A stretch of 64,000 nucleotides of DNA from the NCBI RefSeq assembly GCF_900177535.1, contig NZ_FXAJ01000002.1, forward strand, positions 930,001-994,000, given 5' to 3'. The translations under genes were made by a program, and so were the position numbers. This stretch comes from Priestia filamentosa. Its GTDB lineage: Bacteria; Bacillota; Bacilli; Bacillales; Bacillaceae_H. Shown in pieces: positions 8,566 to 17,688 of this stretch. Position 1 is the stretch's first letter; every line of letters starts with the position of its first letter. The notes beneath the pieces are model-generated. The model was not told the DNA's origin. It made no database searches and saw nothing but the letters and a program-made list of their open reading frames with translations.

Positions 8566-10197
8566 CTATATTGTTTCACTGTCTTCTCCTAGGATTGTAG
8601 TCATAACTTGTTTAAGAATTACATTAGAATGCAATATTCTCTCTTTTGTACGCCATGCTACAAAACCATCCGGTCTTATTAATACGGCACCTTCCGAGGA
8701 AACATTGTACACGGATTCCCAATTCCCCTCATACTCAACCAGATTACTCTCTGAACCAAGGCCATAAACATCGATACAAATGCCTAGGTGAGAAGCTACA
8801 TCCTCAGCAGCAGTGCGCCAATATTTATTATCTTCCCCTGTTAATAAGACAAAGTTTTCATCTATTAAATCTAGAACAGATATATACTTATCTCCATCCT
8901 TCAACCACATATGTGGAGCACGTGTACCTGGTTTTCCATTTAACTCTAATCGATCCATTCTATGTGTAGTGAATTTTTCCTCAATGATAGCTTCTGAGCT
9001 ATATTTATATCCTACGGTAATTGCAAGATGATCCATATTATTAAGAGTGCTTACACCTTTATTCATCGCCTTAAATAACAAATCACTAGCATATTTAGTC
9101 GTTTTTTCTACAACATCGTATCTTTCGTCATGATAAGTTTGAAGCAATCTTGGATGCGCTTTTTTTTGGATGACTGCTGCTAATTTCCAAGCTAAGTTAT
9201 GGGCATCTTGAATCCCTGTGTTTGAACCAAATCCTCCAGTAGGCGGCATAAGGTGTGCGGCATCTCCAGTTAAAAAGACTCGCTTATCCATAAAACAAGT
9301 AGCTGTATGTTCTACAGCTGCCCAAGGTAAAATACTGAAGATGACAATATCAATAGTTGAAACTCCTATAGCTTTTTTTATGATTTCACGGCATCGCTCT
9401 TCAGAAAAATCTTCCGGACGTTCTCCATTTGAAGGATTATAGGCCACGTGGTAAATCCATTCATCACGGTTATTAACCGTGATGAATGCACCGAATGCTT
9501 CCGGATTTAAGATTTGAATCCAACCAAACTGGCTACCTTTCAGAAAATAACTTAGATCAGCCTGAAAATAGATATTAATATAGTGGCCTCCTATAACTCC
9601 TCTTCCTGTGGTTGGAATTTTCATATGTTTACGAATTGTACTTTTAGCACCATCTGCTGCAACTAAATAATCACTTCGAATGATTTCTTTCGTTCCTGTC
9701 TCTCGATCCACGATAGTGGCTGTTACACCTAAATCATCTTGCCTATATGCTACAAGTTCGGTATTATAGCGTATATGCCCTTTCCCTTGCTCAGCAGCTC
9801 GAAGAAGGATCGGTTCTAAATCCATTTGATAACAAGATGCTGCTTTTGAAGGGCTAATCTTTTCAATCCTTTCAACTATTTTTTTGTCAATTTCCCTCTG
9901 AGTACTCTCTCCCTGTTTTAATTCTGTTAGGTCTATGTTTTTGATTGTTTCTACAGCAATTCGTCCCCGAATATGATCCAACGGCTCACTAGCAGTACGG
10001 ATGGCTTTCTCTAATCCTAATTGTCGAAATAATTCCATCGTACGAAACGTAATTCCTCCGGCTTTTGGATGAATAGCTGTACCAGCATGCTTTTCAATGA
10101 GCAAATAATCAGTGTTATGACGTGCAAGAAAAAGAGCAGAGGTGAGTCCAGTAAGTCCTCCCCCAACAATTAAAACTGGGACATGTTTGTGTTTCAT
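8566..10197 (-). CDS. FAD-dependent aromatic-ring monooxygenase (class A)
   Basis: Single-component flavoprotein hydroxylase of the phenol hydroxylase / TetX-like group. It adds one oxygen atom to an aromatic or polyketide substrate using NAD(P)H. The frame opens at 10230, but the ribosome site AAAGGAA lies before the ATG at 10197, giving 543 residues. Motifs in order are the dinucleotide fold VLIVGGGLTGLTSALFLARH at 7-26, the DG motif LVAADGAKSTIRKH and the GD motif VFLTGDAAHLMPPTGGFG, followed by a C-terminal thioredoxin-like region typical of phenol-hydroxylase relatives. It stands alone with a perfect palindrome (10236-10251) upstream. The substrate is unknown; detoxification of an aromatic or antibiotic is plausible. 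Confidence 0.88.
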   Translation of the reverse strand: MKHKHVPVLIVGGGLTGLTSALFLARHNTDYLLIEKHAGTAIHPKAGGITFRTMELFRQLGLEKAIRTASEPLDHIRGRIAVETIKNIDLTELKQGESTQREIDKKIVERIEKISPSKAASCYQMDLEPILLRAAEQGKGHIRYNTELVAYRQDDLGVTATIVDRETGTKEIIRSDYLVAADGAKSTIRKHMKIPTTGRGVIGGHYINIYFQADLSYFLKGSQFGWIQILNPEAFGAFITVNNRDEWIYHVAYNPSNGERPEDFSEERCREIIKKAIGVSTIDIVIFSILPWAAVEHTATCFMDKRVFLTGDAAHLMPPTGGFGSNTGIQDAHNLAWKLAAVIQKKAHPRLLQTYHDERYDVVEKTTKYASDLLFKAMNKGVSTLNNMDHLAITVGYKYSSEAIIEEKFTTHRMDRLELNGKPGTRAPHMWLKDGDKYISVLDLIDENFVLLTGEDNKYWRTAAEDVASHLGICIDVYGLGSESNLVEYEGNWESVYNVSSEGAVLIRPDGFVAWRTKERILHSNVILKQVMTTILGEDSETI

Positions 10198-10235
10198 AGA
10201 CAATTTCCTTTCAATATTATATTTATCCATGGATC

Positions 10236-10251
10236 TTACTGAATTCAGTAA
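10236..10251. promoter_or_regulatory. Perfect 16-bp palindrome, probable operator of the monooxygenase
   Basis: TTACTGAATTCAGTAA lies 39-54 bases upstream of the monooxygenase start. Its length and symmetry fit a TetR- or MarR-type operator. No TetR or MarR gene is adjacent. Confidence 0.55.
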
Positions 10252-10320
10252 TCAAACTATAATATAAAATTCAATGAACTTATAGACTTTTTTTGCATTA
10301 TGTTTTATCATATAGATAGA

Positions 10321-10348
10321 GTACGCCCCTAATAAGGCGTGCTTTTTT
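10321..10348 (+). terminator. Short hairpin with T run, no obvious gene upstream
   Basis: GTACGCC, an eight-base loop, GGCGTGC, then TTTTTT form a small plus-strand terminator with one G-T pair. Nothing codes on the plus strand between it and 8235. It may end a leader or a lost transcript. A 7-bp dyad ATATGTA-N5-TACATAT follows at 10380-10398. The rest of 10252-10590 shows nothing recognisable. Confidence 0.5.
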
Positions 10349-10590
10349 CATAACAAATAATGCTTATAATCTCATAAAAATATGTAACTAATACATATTC
10401 TAGATAAACTACGCAAAGATGCTGTGAAACATCGATTAATTATATGAATATCTAACAACCCTCCCCTTCTCTCCTAAGAAGTTTCTTCTTTTTTAAAGAT
10501 ATACCTTACATACTTTCAGTTACCGTTACCACAATAATCAAAAAGTTTCAAAAAGCGAATCTGTATGAAAGCTCAAAAGGAGGGCAAACT

Positions 10591-10602
10591 ATGAAAAAAT
10601 AG
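10591..10602 (+). other. Three-codon leader reading frame ahead of DUF3231 gene
   Basis: A strong ribosome site AAGGAGGG (about 10578-10585) precedes ATG AAA AAA TAG. A second ribosome site, CGGAGG at 10611, then serves the TTG start of the real gene at 10626. It could be a translated leader that tunes expression, or the scar of an older start. Confidence 0.4.
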
Positions 10603-10625
10603 TTTTTATACGGAGGAAAAAGAAA

Positions 10626-11621
10626 TTGCAAGAGAATAATCATTTAACATCGCCTGAAATCTCAAATTTATGGGCCCATTATATCCGTGAAACCTTATCT
10701 GTATGTGTAAATAAATATATGCTTCAAACAATTCAGGATTCTGAAATACGGCATCTCTTCCAATTAGCCTTAAACCTTTCATCTAACCATATAGAAACTT
10801 TAAAGAATTTATTTAAGCAAGAAAATTTTCCTGTTCCTAAAGGATTTACAGAAGAGGATGTAAACCTAGATGCTCCTCCTCTATTTACAGAAGTTCTGTG
10901 TCTCAAATCTCTTTATACAATGACTACCCATGGCCTCAATGAATATAGTTTATCGTTTACAGCCTCCACCCGGGAAGATATTGTGGAATTTTATTATCAA
11001 TGCAATCTTGATGCGATGGAGATTTATAAAAAAGCGAAAGATCTTCTTATCTCAAAGCAACTTTACCTACAACCACCTACATATGTAACACCAAAGAAAG
11101 TTAAGATTATAAAAAACTATAAGTATGTCACAAATATTTTGGGTAAACGTAGACCTATGAATGCCGTTGAAAGCGGACATATCTATTTTAATTTAAGTAA
11201 AGCCATGACTGCAAAGGCAGTAATGCTCGCTTTCAAACAAGTTGCTAAAGACCCGACTGTACGTACTCTATTGGAAAAAAGTCTGCAAGTAAAAAACAAG
11301 CATATTGAAGGGTTCTCCTCCTTATTAATCCAGGACAATCTTCATCTTCCCCAATCGTTGGAGACAGAAGTTACAAATTCTACGGTTTCTCCTTTTTCAG
11401 ACAAACTTATGCTTCTTCAAACAGGGTTCCTTTTTGGGGTAGCCGTAACTTACTATAATGCTTCTGTCATTTCAAGTATGAGAGCCGATATTTCAGCACA
11501 CTGTGAAAAGGCCGGGTTGAATAGTTTATGGATATATAGTCGTATTGGAAAAAGTATGATTGATCATAAGTGGATGGAAGAACCACCTAGAGCAGAAGAT
11601 CGTAAAAAATTAGATGGTTAA
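10626..11621 (+). CDS. DUF3231 family protein
   Basis: A 331-residue cytoplasmic, helix-rich protein with two tandem copies of the DUF3231 unit, roughly 5-165 and 175-325. Each copy begins with a segment like SPEISNLWAHYIRETLSVCV or NAVESGHIYFNLSKAMTAKA. The fold is expected to be ferritin-like. The family is common in spore-forming Bacillaceae, and some members are annotated as spore-coat-like, but the function is unknown. The start is TTG at 10626 with CGGAGG 10 bases upstream. It is a single-gene unit. Confidence 0.85.
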   Translation: MQENNHLTSPEISNLWAHYIRETLSVCVNKYMLQTIQDSEIRHLFQLALNLSSNHIETLKNLFKQENFPVPKGFTEEDVNLDAPPLFTEVLCLKSLYTMTTHGLNEYSLSFTASTREDIVEFYYQCNLDAMEIYKKAKDLLISKQLYLQPPTYVTPKKVKIIKNYKYVTNILGKRRPMNAVESGHIYFNLSKAMTAKAVMLAFKQVAKDPTVRTLLEKSLQVKNKHIEGFSSLLIQDNLHLPQSLETEVTNSTVSPFSDKLMLLQTGFLFGVAVTYYNASVISSMRADISAHCEKAGLNSLWIYSRIGKSMIDHKWMEEPPRAEDRKKLDG

Positions 11622-11800
11622 ATCTTTTTTAATGTCTAGTACTTTGAGGAAATCCTTCAAGTTGCTATAGACTATCTTCCTTTACATAGGTGTATACCAT
11701 TTACAATTTTAGTTCATATCATGTTGCTTACAGAAAGCTATAAAGTAGAAGAGAAGATTACATTCGTAACCTTCTCTTTCTTTCTACCTAAAAATATTTA

Positions 11801-12691
11801 TTACACGCCTCTATCAACATTATTTTTTAACACAGGTATCCATATTTCACTTTTAAAAGTTGGTGACGTTACCTCTTTATGTTCATTCCATAAAATTTCT
11901 GGTCCTTCTACTTGTTCATAATTCGAGGATGGAAACCATTCAGAATAAATTCGTCCCCATACATCTTGTAATGTCTCTGGGAATGGCCCAACTGCTTCGA
12001 ACACCGCCCACGTTAAAGCAGGTACTTTAAGCTGTTTCAGATTATCTGGACATTTCTTTGTTGTTGCCACACCAATATAATGGTCAAGCTCCCCTTTTTC
12101 TTCCATTCGCTCCTCAGAAAAATTCACGGATGCGCTAAGCAGTCCTAATGGTTCGACATTAGAAAGGTTTTTGAGTTTATTTATCGTTTCCTCATTTAAA
12201 CTTTCCCACATAGCAGCAATATGTGGGTTAACTCCGTGAAAAATGATCGGGACTCTTTCTTTAATACCCACTATACAAAATGCCTCTTTTTCTTCAATTC
12301 GATAGTTCATTTCATTTCCTCCTTTAATTGATAACTCGAAGGTCATTCGTGGATAGGCTTTAAGTGAATGGCCATTCTTTTTAGCTTCTGAAGGAGTTAT
12401 CCCATGTAAATTTTGAAAAGCTCTTGTGAAAGAATCCGGTGAATTATATTGATATTTTATCGCAATATCAATAACTTTCCTGTTACTATTTTTAAGTTCG
12501 AATGCTGCAAGAGTAAGGCGTCTTCGCCGAATGTACTCTGACAACGTAATGCCCGCTAGGAAAGAAAACATTCTTTTAAAGTGATATTCAGAACAAAAAG
12601 CCCTCCTTGCTACTTCTCTAAAATCCACATCGTTAGTTAGATTCTCCTCGATATATTGTAAAGCTCCATTCATATTCCTAAGCAAATTCAT
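11801..12691 (-). CDS. AraC-family regulator fused to a GyrI-like effector domain
   Basis: 296 residues with the DNA-binding part first: two AraC HTH units at about 8-105, with [20 protein letters not shown] and the second-helix signature [23 protein letters not shown] GyrI/SOUL-like small-molecule binding domain follows from about residue 125 ([20 protein letters not shown]). This is the Rob/BmrR-type architecture used for sensing toxic or lipophilic compounds. The start has the ribosome site AAGGAGGT. No target is visible, but the neighbouring monooxygenase is a candidate. Confidence 0.9.
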   Translation of the reverse strand: MNLLRNMNGALQYIEENLTNDVDFREVARRAFCSEYHFKRMFSFLAGITLSEYIRRRRLTLAAFELKNSNRKVIDIAIKYQYNSPDSFTRAFQNLHGITPSEAKKNGHSLKAYPRMTFELSIKGGNEMNYRIEEKEAFCIVGIKERVPIIFHGVNPHIAAMWESLNEETINKLKNLSNVEPLGLLSASVNFSEERMEEKGELDHYIGVATTKKCPDNLKQLKVPALTWAVFEAVGPFPETLQDVWGRIYSEWFPSSNYEQVEGPEILWNEHKEVTSPTFKSEIWIPVLKNNVDRGV

Positions 12692-13359
12692 TTATATGAC
12701 CTCCTTATGATCAGAATAGCAGAATTTAAATTGAGCTATCCGACATTTTGTGCACCATTATGTAGGTTTTCCTCGTTCTATTGGTCTTAATTAGCCTTTC
12801 GTTATAGCTTTCCTCTATTACACCTAAAAACTGATTCTGTGGTGAAGTAAACCCAAAACATGAATTTCACCTTTTTAAATTGAATTTCAACACAGAGCTA
12901 CTTTGTTCATAACAAAGCTATTTCACCAGATATAGTAAAGAGTACATATAACAAATCTATCATTTCATCTATTTAAAAAACAGAAAAAGGAGGCATGCGA
13001 GATAGAATATTAGCTCACCTAAATCTTTTCTTGAAGTTAAGAAGGTCCAGTCCCTTAAGCAACAAGGGCTGGACCTTCTATTTATTCTTCTTTATACAGA
13101 TTTTTATCCATCTTAGTGTATCAAGCTTTCTCTCGTTCTCCGCCATAAAATACTGCATGATAATGAATGATTTTATCCATTTCTTCGTAATATGTAATCC
13201 TGAATCCTCTTTAGAAAACGTTTCCGATTTTATATCTCTTGTATCATTCAAAATGAAGAACTCATGTATATGTAATCACATTGCTTTGAAAAGCCTACCC
13301 TTCTTCCCTAAACTCAAAGCTACTTTAGCATACCTGCACCCCTTTAATATAATCTGTGG
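12692..13359. other. Intergenic stretch with hairpin and doubtful small ORF
   Basis: A long hairpin occupies about 13040-13080 (GGTCCAG...CTGGACC arms extended by AAG/CTT on each side). On the minus strand a 57-codon frame (13078-13251, TTG start, no ribosome site) ends exactly at the base of this hairpin. It encodes a lysine-rich, unrecognised sequence. A CTTTGTT/AACAAAG hairpin lies near 12920. Nothing else is recognisable. Confidence 0.35.
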
Positions 13360-14001
13360 TTATTCTTTATTAATCGCCTCTTTATGGTTACATTGAGGAA
13401 AAGAAACACATCCAAAGAAACGTTCTCCATTTCTATGACGTATGCCTAGCGAGTTTCCGCATACAGGACATGTACGAGGCTCTGGCTTGACCTCTCGATA
13501 AATATCTTCGGCTGTATGTATAGGATTTACCTCTAAAATCAAAGTTTGAAGAGCATGACGATCAAATAATTGCACATGACACACTTCGGCCAACACTTTA
13601 GCCTGCTTTGTAAAAAAACTATTTGTCATCACCCATGCTTCATCCGCTTCATAATAGGCTTGAGCGCCATAGACTTCTTGAACAGCCGACTGGCTAACCT
13701 TGTTTTTAACGCCGTAACGCTTGGCTTGAATGACAATTTTCTTTTTCCCTTTCATAATTAAATCCGCCCCAAAATCTCCTGACTGAGGGGCAAGCTGTGC
13801 CTTATATCCTAACTGCTGAAATAAAGCTTTTAAATACATCTTAAATTGAAATCCGTCCATCTGGTCAATATAAGGAATCCCTGATTGCATTAAACGCCTC
13901 AATGCTTGTCGTTTTAGTACCGTACGATAGACATAACGCATGAGTTGAAATAATACAAGCAGGAGAAAAAAAATGATAAAGATAAATACGCTGTTTGTCA
14001 T
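13360..14001 (-). CDS. Membrane-anchored Mrr-like restriction endonuclease with zinc ribbon
   Basis: 213 residues from the ATG at 14001, chosen because AGGAGA precedes it by nine bases. Order of parts: an N-terminal transmembrane helix (SVFIFIIFFLLLVLFQLMRY), an Mrr-type PD-(D/E)xK nuclease domain at about 45-150 with catalytic residues in SGDFGADLI and IVIQAKRY, and a C-terminal topoisomerase-type four-Cys zinc ribbon (CPVCG ... FFGCVSFPQC). Proteins of this plan cleave modified or foreign DNA or act in DNA processing at the membrane. The adjacent TraG-like and Xre genes suggest a mobile or defence remnant. Activity is untested. Confidence 0.85.
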   Translation of the reverse strand: MTNSVFIFIIFFLLLVLFQLMRYVYRTVLKRQALRRLMQSGIPYIDQMDGFQFKMYLKALFQQLGYKAQLAPQSGDFGADLIMKGKKKIVIQAKRYGVKNKVSQSAVQEVYGAQAYYEADEAWVMTNSFFTKQAKVLAEVCHVQLFDRHALQTLILEVNPIHTAEDIYREVKPEPRTCPVCGNSLGIRHRNGERFFGCVSFPQCNHKEAINKE

Positions 14002-14203
14002 TTTGTTCAATCTCCTGTTCGTGTATAAGTTTATCTCTTCTTCTCATTTGATTAAAAATTTCTTGTTATCGTCTTTAAATACTCTTCTTCACCTCCTCAT
14101 TTTAATCTTTTTTAGAAGAATAGTAGATGGAAGCATGTAATTTTTTAATGATACTAACTATCACAACTAGTACTATATTAAATCAAAACTGATTCTGAAC
14201 ATA

Positions 14204-14255
14204 ATTGCTAAAAAAACAAGCATTCAAGAAAATGAGTACTTGTTTTTTTAGCAAT
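14204..14255. terminator. Strong bidirectional terminator
   Basis: A perfect 17-bp stem, ATTGCTAAAAAAACAAG paired with CTTGTTTTTTTAGCAAT, with an 18-base loop. It lies between the TraG-like and Mrr-like genes and probably ends the xre operon. The rest of 14002-14336 shows nothing else. Confidence 0.85.
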
Positions 14256-14336
14256 TAGGTATTTGATAGATGTGACTTTGTTTATATTTCTTCAACATCT
14301 TCGGAATCTTTGGATTAATATTACTGTCCCTTGTTG

Positions 14337-15092
14337 TTAATGAGAAAAAGGAAGGAGCCATACAGGAACCTCTCTTGGCAGTGAAAAGAGATAGCGTGCA
14401 TTGCATTCTTCTTTCGTAAAAGGCCCTTCAATAAAAGAAGCAAAGTATTCGGCATCTTCTTGACTTCTCGTACCAAATAACCCTTTAACACTATACTTTA
14501 TCATCTGTTGTGTAGCTTCTTCGCCGTATAAGTTCTGTAAAGAAGATAAATGAAGCACCGTAAGAGAGAAATTTACATTATATTTTCTTCCTGATGCTAG
14601 GAATAAAGGAAGATGAGGAACCTTGTAGGCTTGAGCTTCGTCCATCAAAACATGGATGCCCTTATGATAGAACCCTTGTTCTTCAATCGTCTCATATAAT
14701 GTATTTATCAAGTTGGTAAACGTCTCCTCTTTCTCTTTATTCCCCTCTCTATGATCAAACTGGAGATAAACCACTGTTTTTTCTTTAATTAGAAGCTGTG
14801 CTATATATTTTATTGTTTCTTCATCCAATGAAAGAACAGGATAATCTTTTACAATATACCCCTGTTCTCGCTTTTCCCCCTGTGTAAAATGATATCTTGT
14901 ACCCCGAGGATCAAATACAAGTAAGCTTTTCTCTTTTTCTTCGAGAATATTCGGCAATATATAAGTAGAGGTTTTGCCTGTAGCTACTTCTCCTATGACC
15001 ACAACATGTTTATTTTCTTCTAGCGAACAAGAATCTCTTTCCTCTATTCCGCCTGATGTAATCGCTGATTTCTTGATTTTATCAGTCTTCAT
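14337..15092 (-). CDS. Short TraG/VirD4-like P-loop ATPase
   Basis: 251 residues, much shorter than conjugative coupling proteins (usually 500-700) and lacking their N-terminal membrane helices. Walker A is VVVIGEVATGKTSTYILPN at about 29-47, followed by the coupling-protein signature LLVFDPRGTRYH. Walker B is HVLMDEAQA. A TraG-like ASGRKYNVNFSLTVLHLSSL segment and a GTRSQEDAEYFASFIEG tail follow. It starts 18 bases after the xre stop, so the two form an operon. It may be a trimmed relic of an integrative conjugative element or a stand-alone ATPase partner of the neighbouring nuclease. No relaxase or type IV secretion gene is present. Confidence 0.75.
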   Translation of the reverse strand: MKTDKIKKSAITSGGIEERDSCSLEENKHVVVIGEVATGKTSTYILPNILEEKEKSLLVFDPRGTRYHFTQGEKREQGYIVKDYPVLSLDEETIKYIAQLLIKEKTVVYLQFDHREGNKEKEETFTNLINTLYETIEEQGFYHKGIHVLMDEAQAYKVPHLPLFLASGRKYNVNFSLTVLHLSSLQNLYGEEATQQMIKYSVKGLFGTRSQEDAEYFASFIEGPFTKEECNARYLFSLPREVPVWLLPFSH

Positions 15093-15110
15093 TTTATTCT
15101 CCTCCTTCTA

Positions 15111-15368
15111 TCATAGAAAGGCAGTCGCTTTGCCCTCTTCCTCTTTCACCGACCCTTTTTCTTTATGATCTTGTAGGAGGTAGATTTCCTCCAACGTCAA
15201 ATCCAATGCCTTAGCAATTTTTCGAATCGTTTCATACGTAGGGTATTTTCGATTTCCTCTTTCAAGTTGAGAAATCGTACATTGAGGAACCCCCGATACT
15301 TTCGCTAATTCTAACTGAGTCCATCTTTTTTTTATTCTCTTTTCCCTGATGATATTAATCTCTTCCAC
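15111..15368 (-). CDS. Xre-family HTH transcriptional regulator
   Basis: 85 residues with a single Cro/C1-type HTH covering about 5-65 (RWTQLELAKVSGVPQCTISQ, then LERGNRKYPTYETIRKIAKALDLT) and a short charged tail. It is co-transcribed with the TraG-like ATPase. Such small regulators often control mobile elements. A GAC-N6-GTC dyad near 15406-15417 is a possible operator. Confidence 0.87.
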   Translation of the reverse strand: MEEINIIREKRIKKRWTQLELAKVSGVPQCTISQLERGNRKYPTYETIRKIAKALDLTLEEIYLLQDHKEKGSVKEEEGKATAFL

Positions 15369-15661
15369 CCCCTTAATTTAGACCGGTTATTTTTAGAGAA
15401 TATTAAATATATAGACCATATAGTCATTGCCTACATGCTTCTGTTGAAGAGTATGGATGAATTAGATTCTACTCAAAAGAACCCTTTTTCTTAAATTTAT
15501 AATGAATAACAAGTCTTAACTATATGATATAAAGTTTATGCAATTTAAGGTAGTGTCATTTTTCGAGGCTCTTCTTTACCAAGAGGGGTTATAAATACTC
15601 ACCCTTTTTTTTAGATGGGGCTATAAAAAGTAGTCCCTTTATACTTGAGGTTATTACAAAA
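15369..15661. other. Intergenic stretch with two related GC-rich repeat units
   Basis: Two imperfect copies of a unit of the form GGGG(T/C)TATAAA...CCCTTT lie near 15583-15607 and 15618-15642, each able to fold as a weak hairpin. They may be iteron-like binding sites for the Xre protein or promoter elements. No coding sequence is seen. Confidence 0.3.
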
Positions 15662-15696
15662 TAAAAAAGGTGATTACGCTTCATCGCGTAATCACC
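15662..15696 (-). terminator. Terminator of the HAD-kinase-regulator operon
   Basis: Minus strand GGTGATTACGCG, loop ATGAA, GCGTAATCACC followed by a run of six T. It overlaps the last codons of the response regulator. Confidence 0.9.
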
Positions 15697-16327
15697 ATAA
15701 ACCTCCTGATTTCACTTTTCTTATCGCCTCTTTGGAATTAGAAACAGACATCTTTTTCAGTATATTTTTAATTTGGTTTTTTAGAGTATTATCTGATTTC
15801 ATTAATTTCTTTTGAATATCTCTTCGTGAATGGCCTTGCTCTATCAATTTGTAAACTTCTCGCTCTGCATTAGTTAGATCTTTGAGCTGCTCTTCACTCT
15901 TCATACGTCGATAGTCTTGTAAAATAACTTCAACTGGATTAGATGGTTCATGATAAATGGAACGGATAATATGTGGTATTTTATGTACATCTTTTTTTAG
16001 AATGTAATCCGTTGCTCCTGCAATGAATGACTTTTGAATGATATCTTCATCAGACATTGACGTTAACATTAATACTTTCCAATCACCACTGCTCTTTAAC
16101 TCTAATGCTGTGTAAATTCCATCCAAGTTATTATCCGTTAGATTAATATCGACAAGGAAAATATCAATATGGTCCAGTGCCTTCGATAAGTTAATAGCTT
16201 CTTCCTTTGTAGTGCCACAACCAACTAAAACGATATCATCTTCATTTCCTATAATTGTTTCCATAATATTTAACCAATCAATATCATCTTCAATAAGAAC
16301 TACTCTAATGGGATTCATAAGCATCAT
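15692..16327 (-). CDS. NarL/LuxR-type response regulator
   Basis: 211 residues: a receiver domain at about 6-125 with the acidic pocket VVLIEDDIDW, a phosphoacceptor Asp in DIFLVDINLTD (about residue 56) and the conserved Lys in DYILKKD, followed by a LuxR-type HTH at about 145-205 (LTNAEREVYKLIEQGHSRRD). The start codon overlaps the kinase stop by four bases, so the two are translationally coupled and form a cognate pair. No obvious target promoter is visible in the neighbourhood. Confidence 0.92.
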   Translation of the reverse strand: MMLMNPIRVVLIEDDIDWLNIMETIIGNEDDIVLVGCGTTKEEAINLSKALDHIDIFLVDINLTDNNLDGIYTALELKSSGDWKVLMLTSMSDEDIIQKSFIAGATDYILKKDVHKIPHIIRSIYHEPSNPVEVILQDYRRMKSEEQLKDLTNAEREVYKLIEQGHSRRDIQKKLMKSDNTLKNQIKNILKKMSVSNSKEAIRKVKSGGLW

Positions 16328-17688
16328 CCTTTTAACGGGAACGTTAGCGTCACAGTTGTTCCCTTATTTAGTTCACTTTCAATGTGTAGATTACCATTAC
16401 TTTTTAACATTACATCATAGCAATAATGTAAACCTAAACCAAAGTTGGTCCCCCTTCTCCCTTTCGTTGTAAAAAAGGGCTCTGTGACATGTCTTAGATT
16501 TTCTTCTGATATACCACTACCATCATCCGTAAAAGAAACCGTAATCTGATTACCATTACCTTTAGTAATGACTATCCTTATATTACCACGTTTATCCATT
16601 GACTCTATGGAATTTTTAATTATGTTTAAAAATACCTCTTTTGTATGAGTACCATCACAATAAGCATCGTTATTGGATTCATACACCTTATCTATAGTTA
16701 TACACTTTGCCTCAATTTCTTTTTGCACATAATTTAAAGTTTCATCCATTAATTCACTTAAATCACAGTTATTTTTTTTAACTTGAATCTCTTGAGTTTG
16801 ACTTTGCATTCTATCGACCATTTCGATTAAATGATTAGAACTTTTATTAATAATCTCAACTGCCTTTTGACATGAGGCATCAAGATTGTGACTGTGAGGT
16901 TGTATAATTTGCAGGCTTGAGTTAATTTTATAGATTTGATTTTTAATAGAATGATTTAATAAGCTTGTTCCTGAAGTCACGACTTTACTTGTTTTTTCTC
17001 TCGCTTCTCTTTCATAACGTAATTTAATTCCATTTAATGAGCCGCTCCCTAGAGCTTTCCATATAAAAATAAAAAACGAGATAACAAGAAAAAACACCAC
17101 GTATCGCCAAATTTGATTACTACTATTAAAAGCTCTTACGATATAGTTTAAAATTAAGGCCGTTAATATAACTGGAAACATGAGAGACAAGGTGATAAAA
17201 CGACTCTTCTTCTTTTTTTCATCTTTCTCTGTTATATATGCGTAAATGTGAATAATACATGCAATACATATATAAGGGACTGCCCAATAGAGCATAGAAT
17301 CAAAATCAGGGACAATGTCTGGAACATATACAGTAGTCTCAACCATAAAAGGGATTGGAATTAACAAAATATATTTCAAAGTTCTTATAACTTTAGATGT
17401 AAACCTCCCACTATAAACAACTGCATGCATTAAAATTCCATAAGGACAAAAATAAATAGATACAAAGCCCGTGAAAATCCTTAGACTATACAAAAAAGTA
17501 TTAAGTAAATCAAAGTTCATATCATTCTTGTTTAAAGCCGGGATAAATGATTCTACAATTGCACGCGATAAACCAGCTAATGACGAACATATTAGCAAAA
17601 ATACGACCCATCTTAAAGATGGTGATTTAGGATCATAGCGATAACAAAGGATAGCGAATATAGCACTAACCAAGAATAAAGCAATCAT
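16324..17688 (-). CDS. Multi-pass membrane sensor histidine kinase
   Basis: 454 residues. The N-terminal half has about seven hydrophobic segments (residues 1-215) with no large extracellular domain, a plan used by kinases that sense peptides or lipophilic signals. The phosphoacceptor region is LLNHSIKNQIYKINSSLQII, followed by the catalytic domain with N box NIIKNSIESM, G1 DDGSGI and G2 GTNFGLGL. It overlaps the HAD gene and the regulator gene by four bases each. The ligand is unknown and no pheromone gene is evident. Confidence 0.9.
   Translation of the reverse strand: MIALFLVSAIFAILCYRYDPKSPSLRWVVFLLICSSLAGLSRAIVESFIPALNKNDMNFDLLNTFLYSLRIFTGFVSIYFCPYGILMHAVVYSGRFTSKVIRTLKYILLIPIPFMVETTVYVPDIVPDFDSMLYWAVPYICIACIIHIYAYITEKDEKKKKSRFITLSLMFPVILTALILNYIVRAFNSSNQIWRYVVFFLVISFFIFIWKALGSGSLNGIKLRYEREAREKTSKVVTSGTSLLNHSIKNQIYKINSSLQIIQPHSHNLDASCQKAVEIINKSSNHLIEMVDRMQSQTQEIQVKKNNCDLSELMDETLNYVQKEIEAKCITIDKVYESNNDAYCDGTHTKEVFLNIIKNSIESMDKRGNIRIVITKGNGNQITVSFTDDGSGISEENLRHVTEPFFTTKGRRGTNFGLGLHYCYDVMLKSNGNLHIESELNKGTTVTLTFPLKG

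Noticed and set aside
12995-13396. 133-residue plus-strand frame behind AAAGGAGG
   Set aside because: The ribosome site touches the ATG with almost no spacing, the product has no recognisable pattern, and its end runs antisense into the Mrr-like gene.
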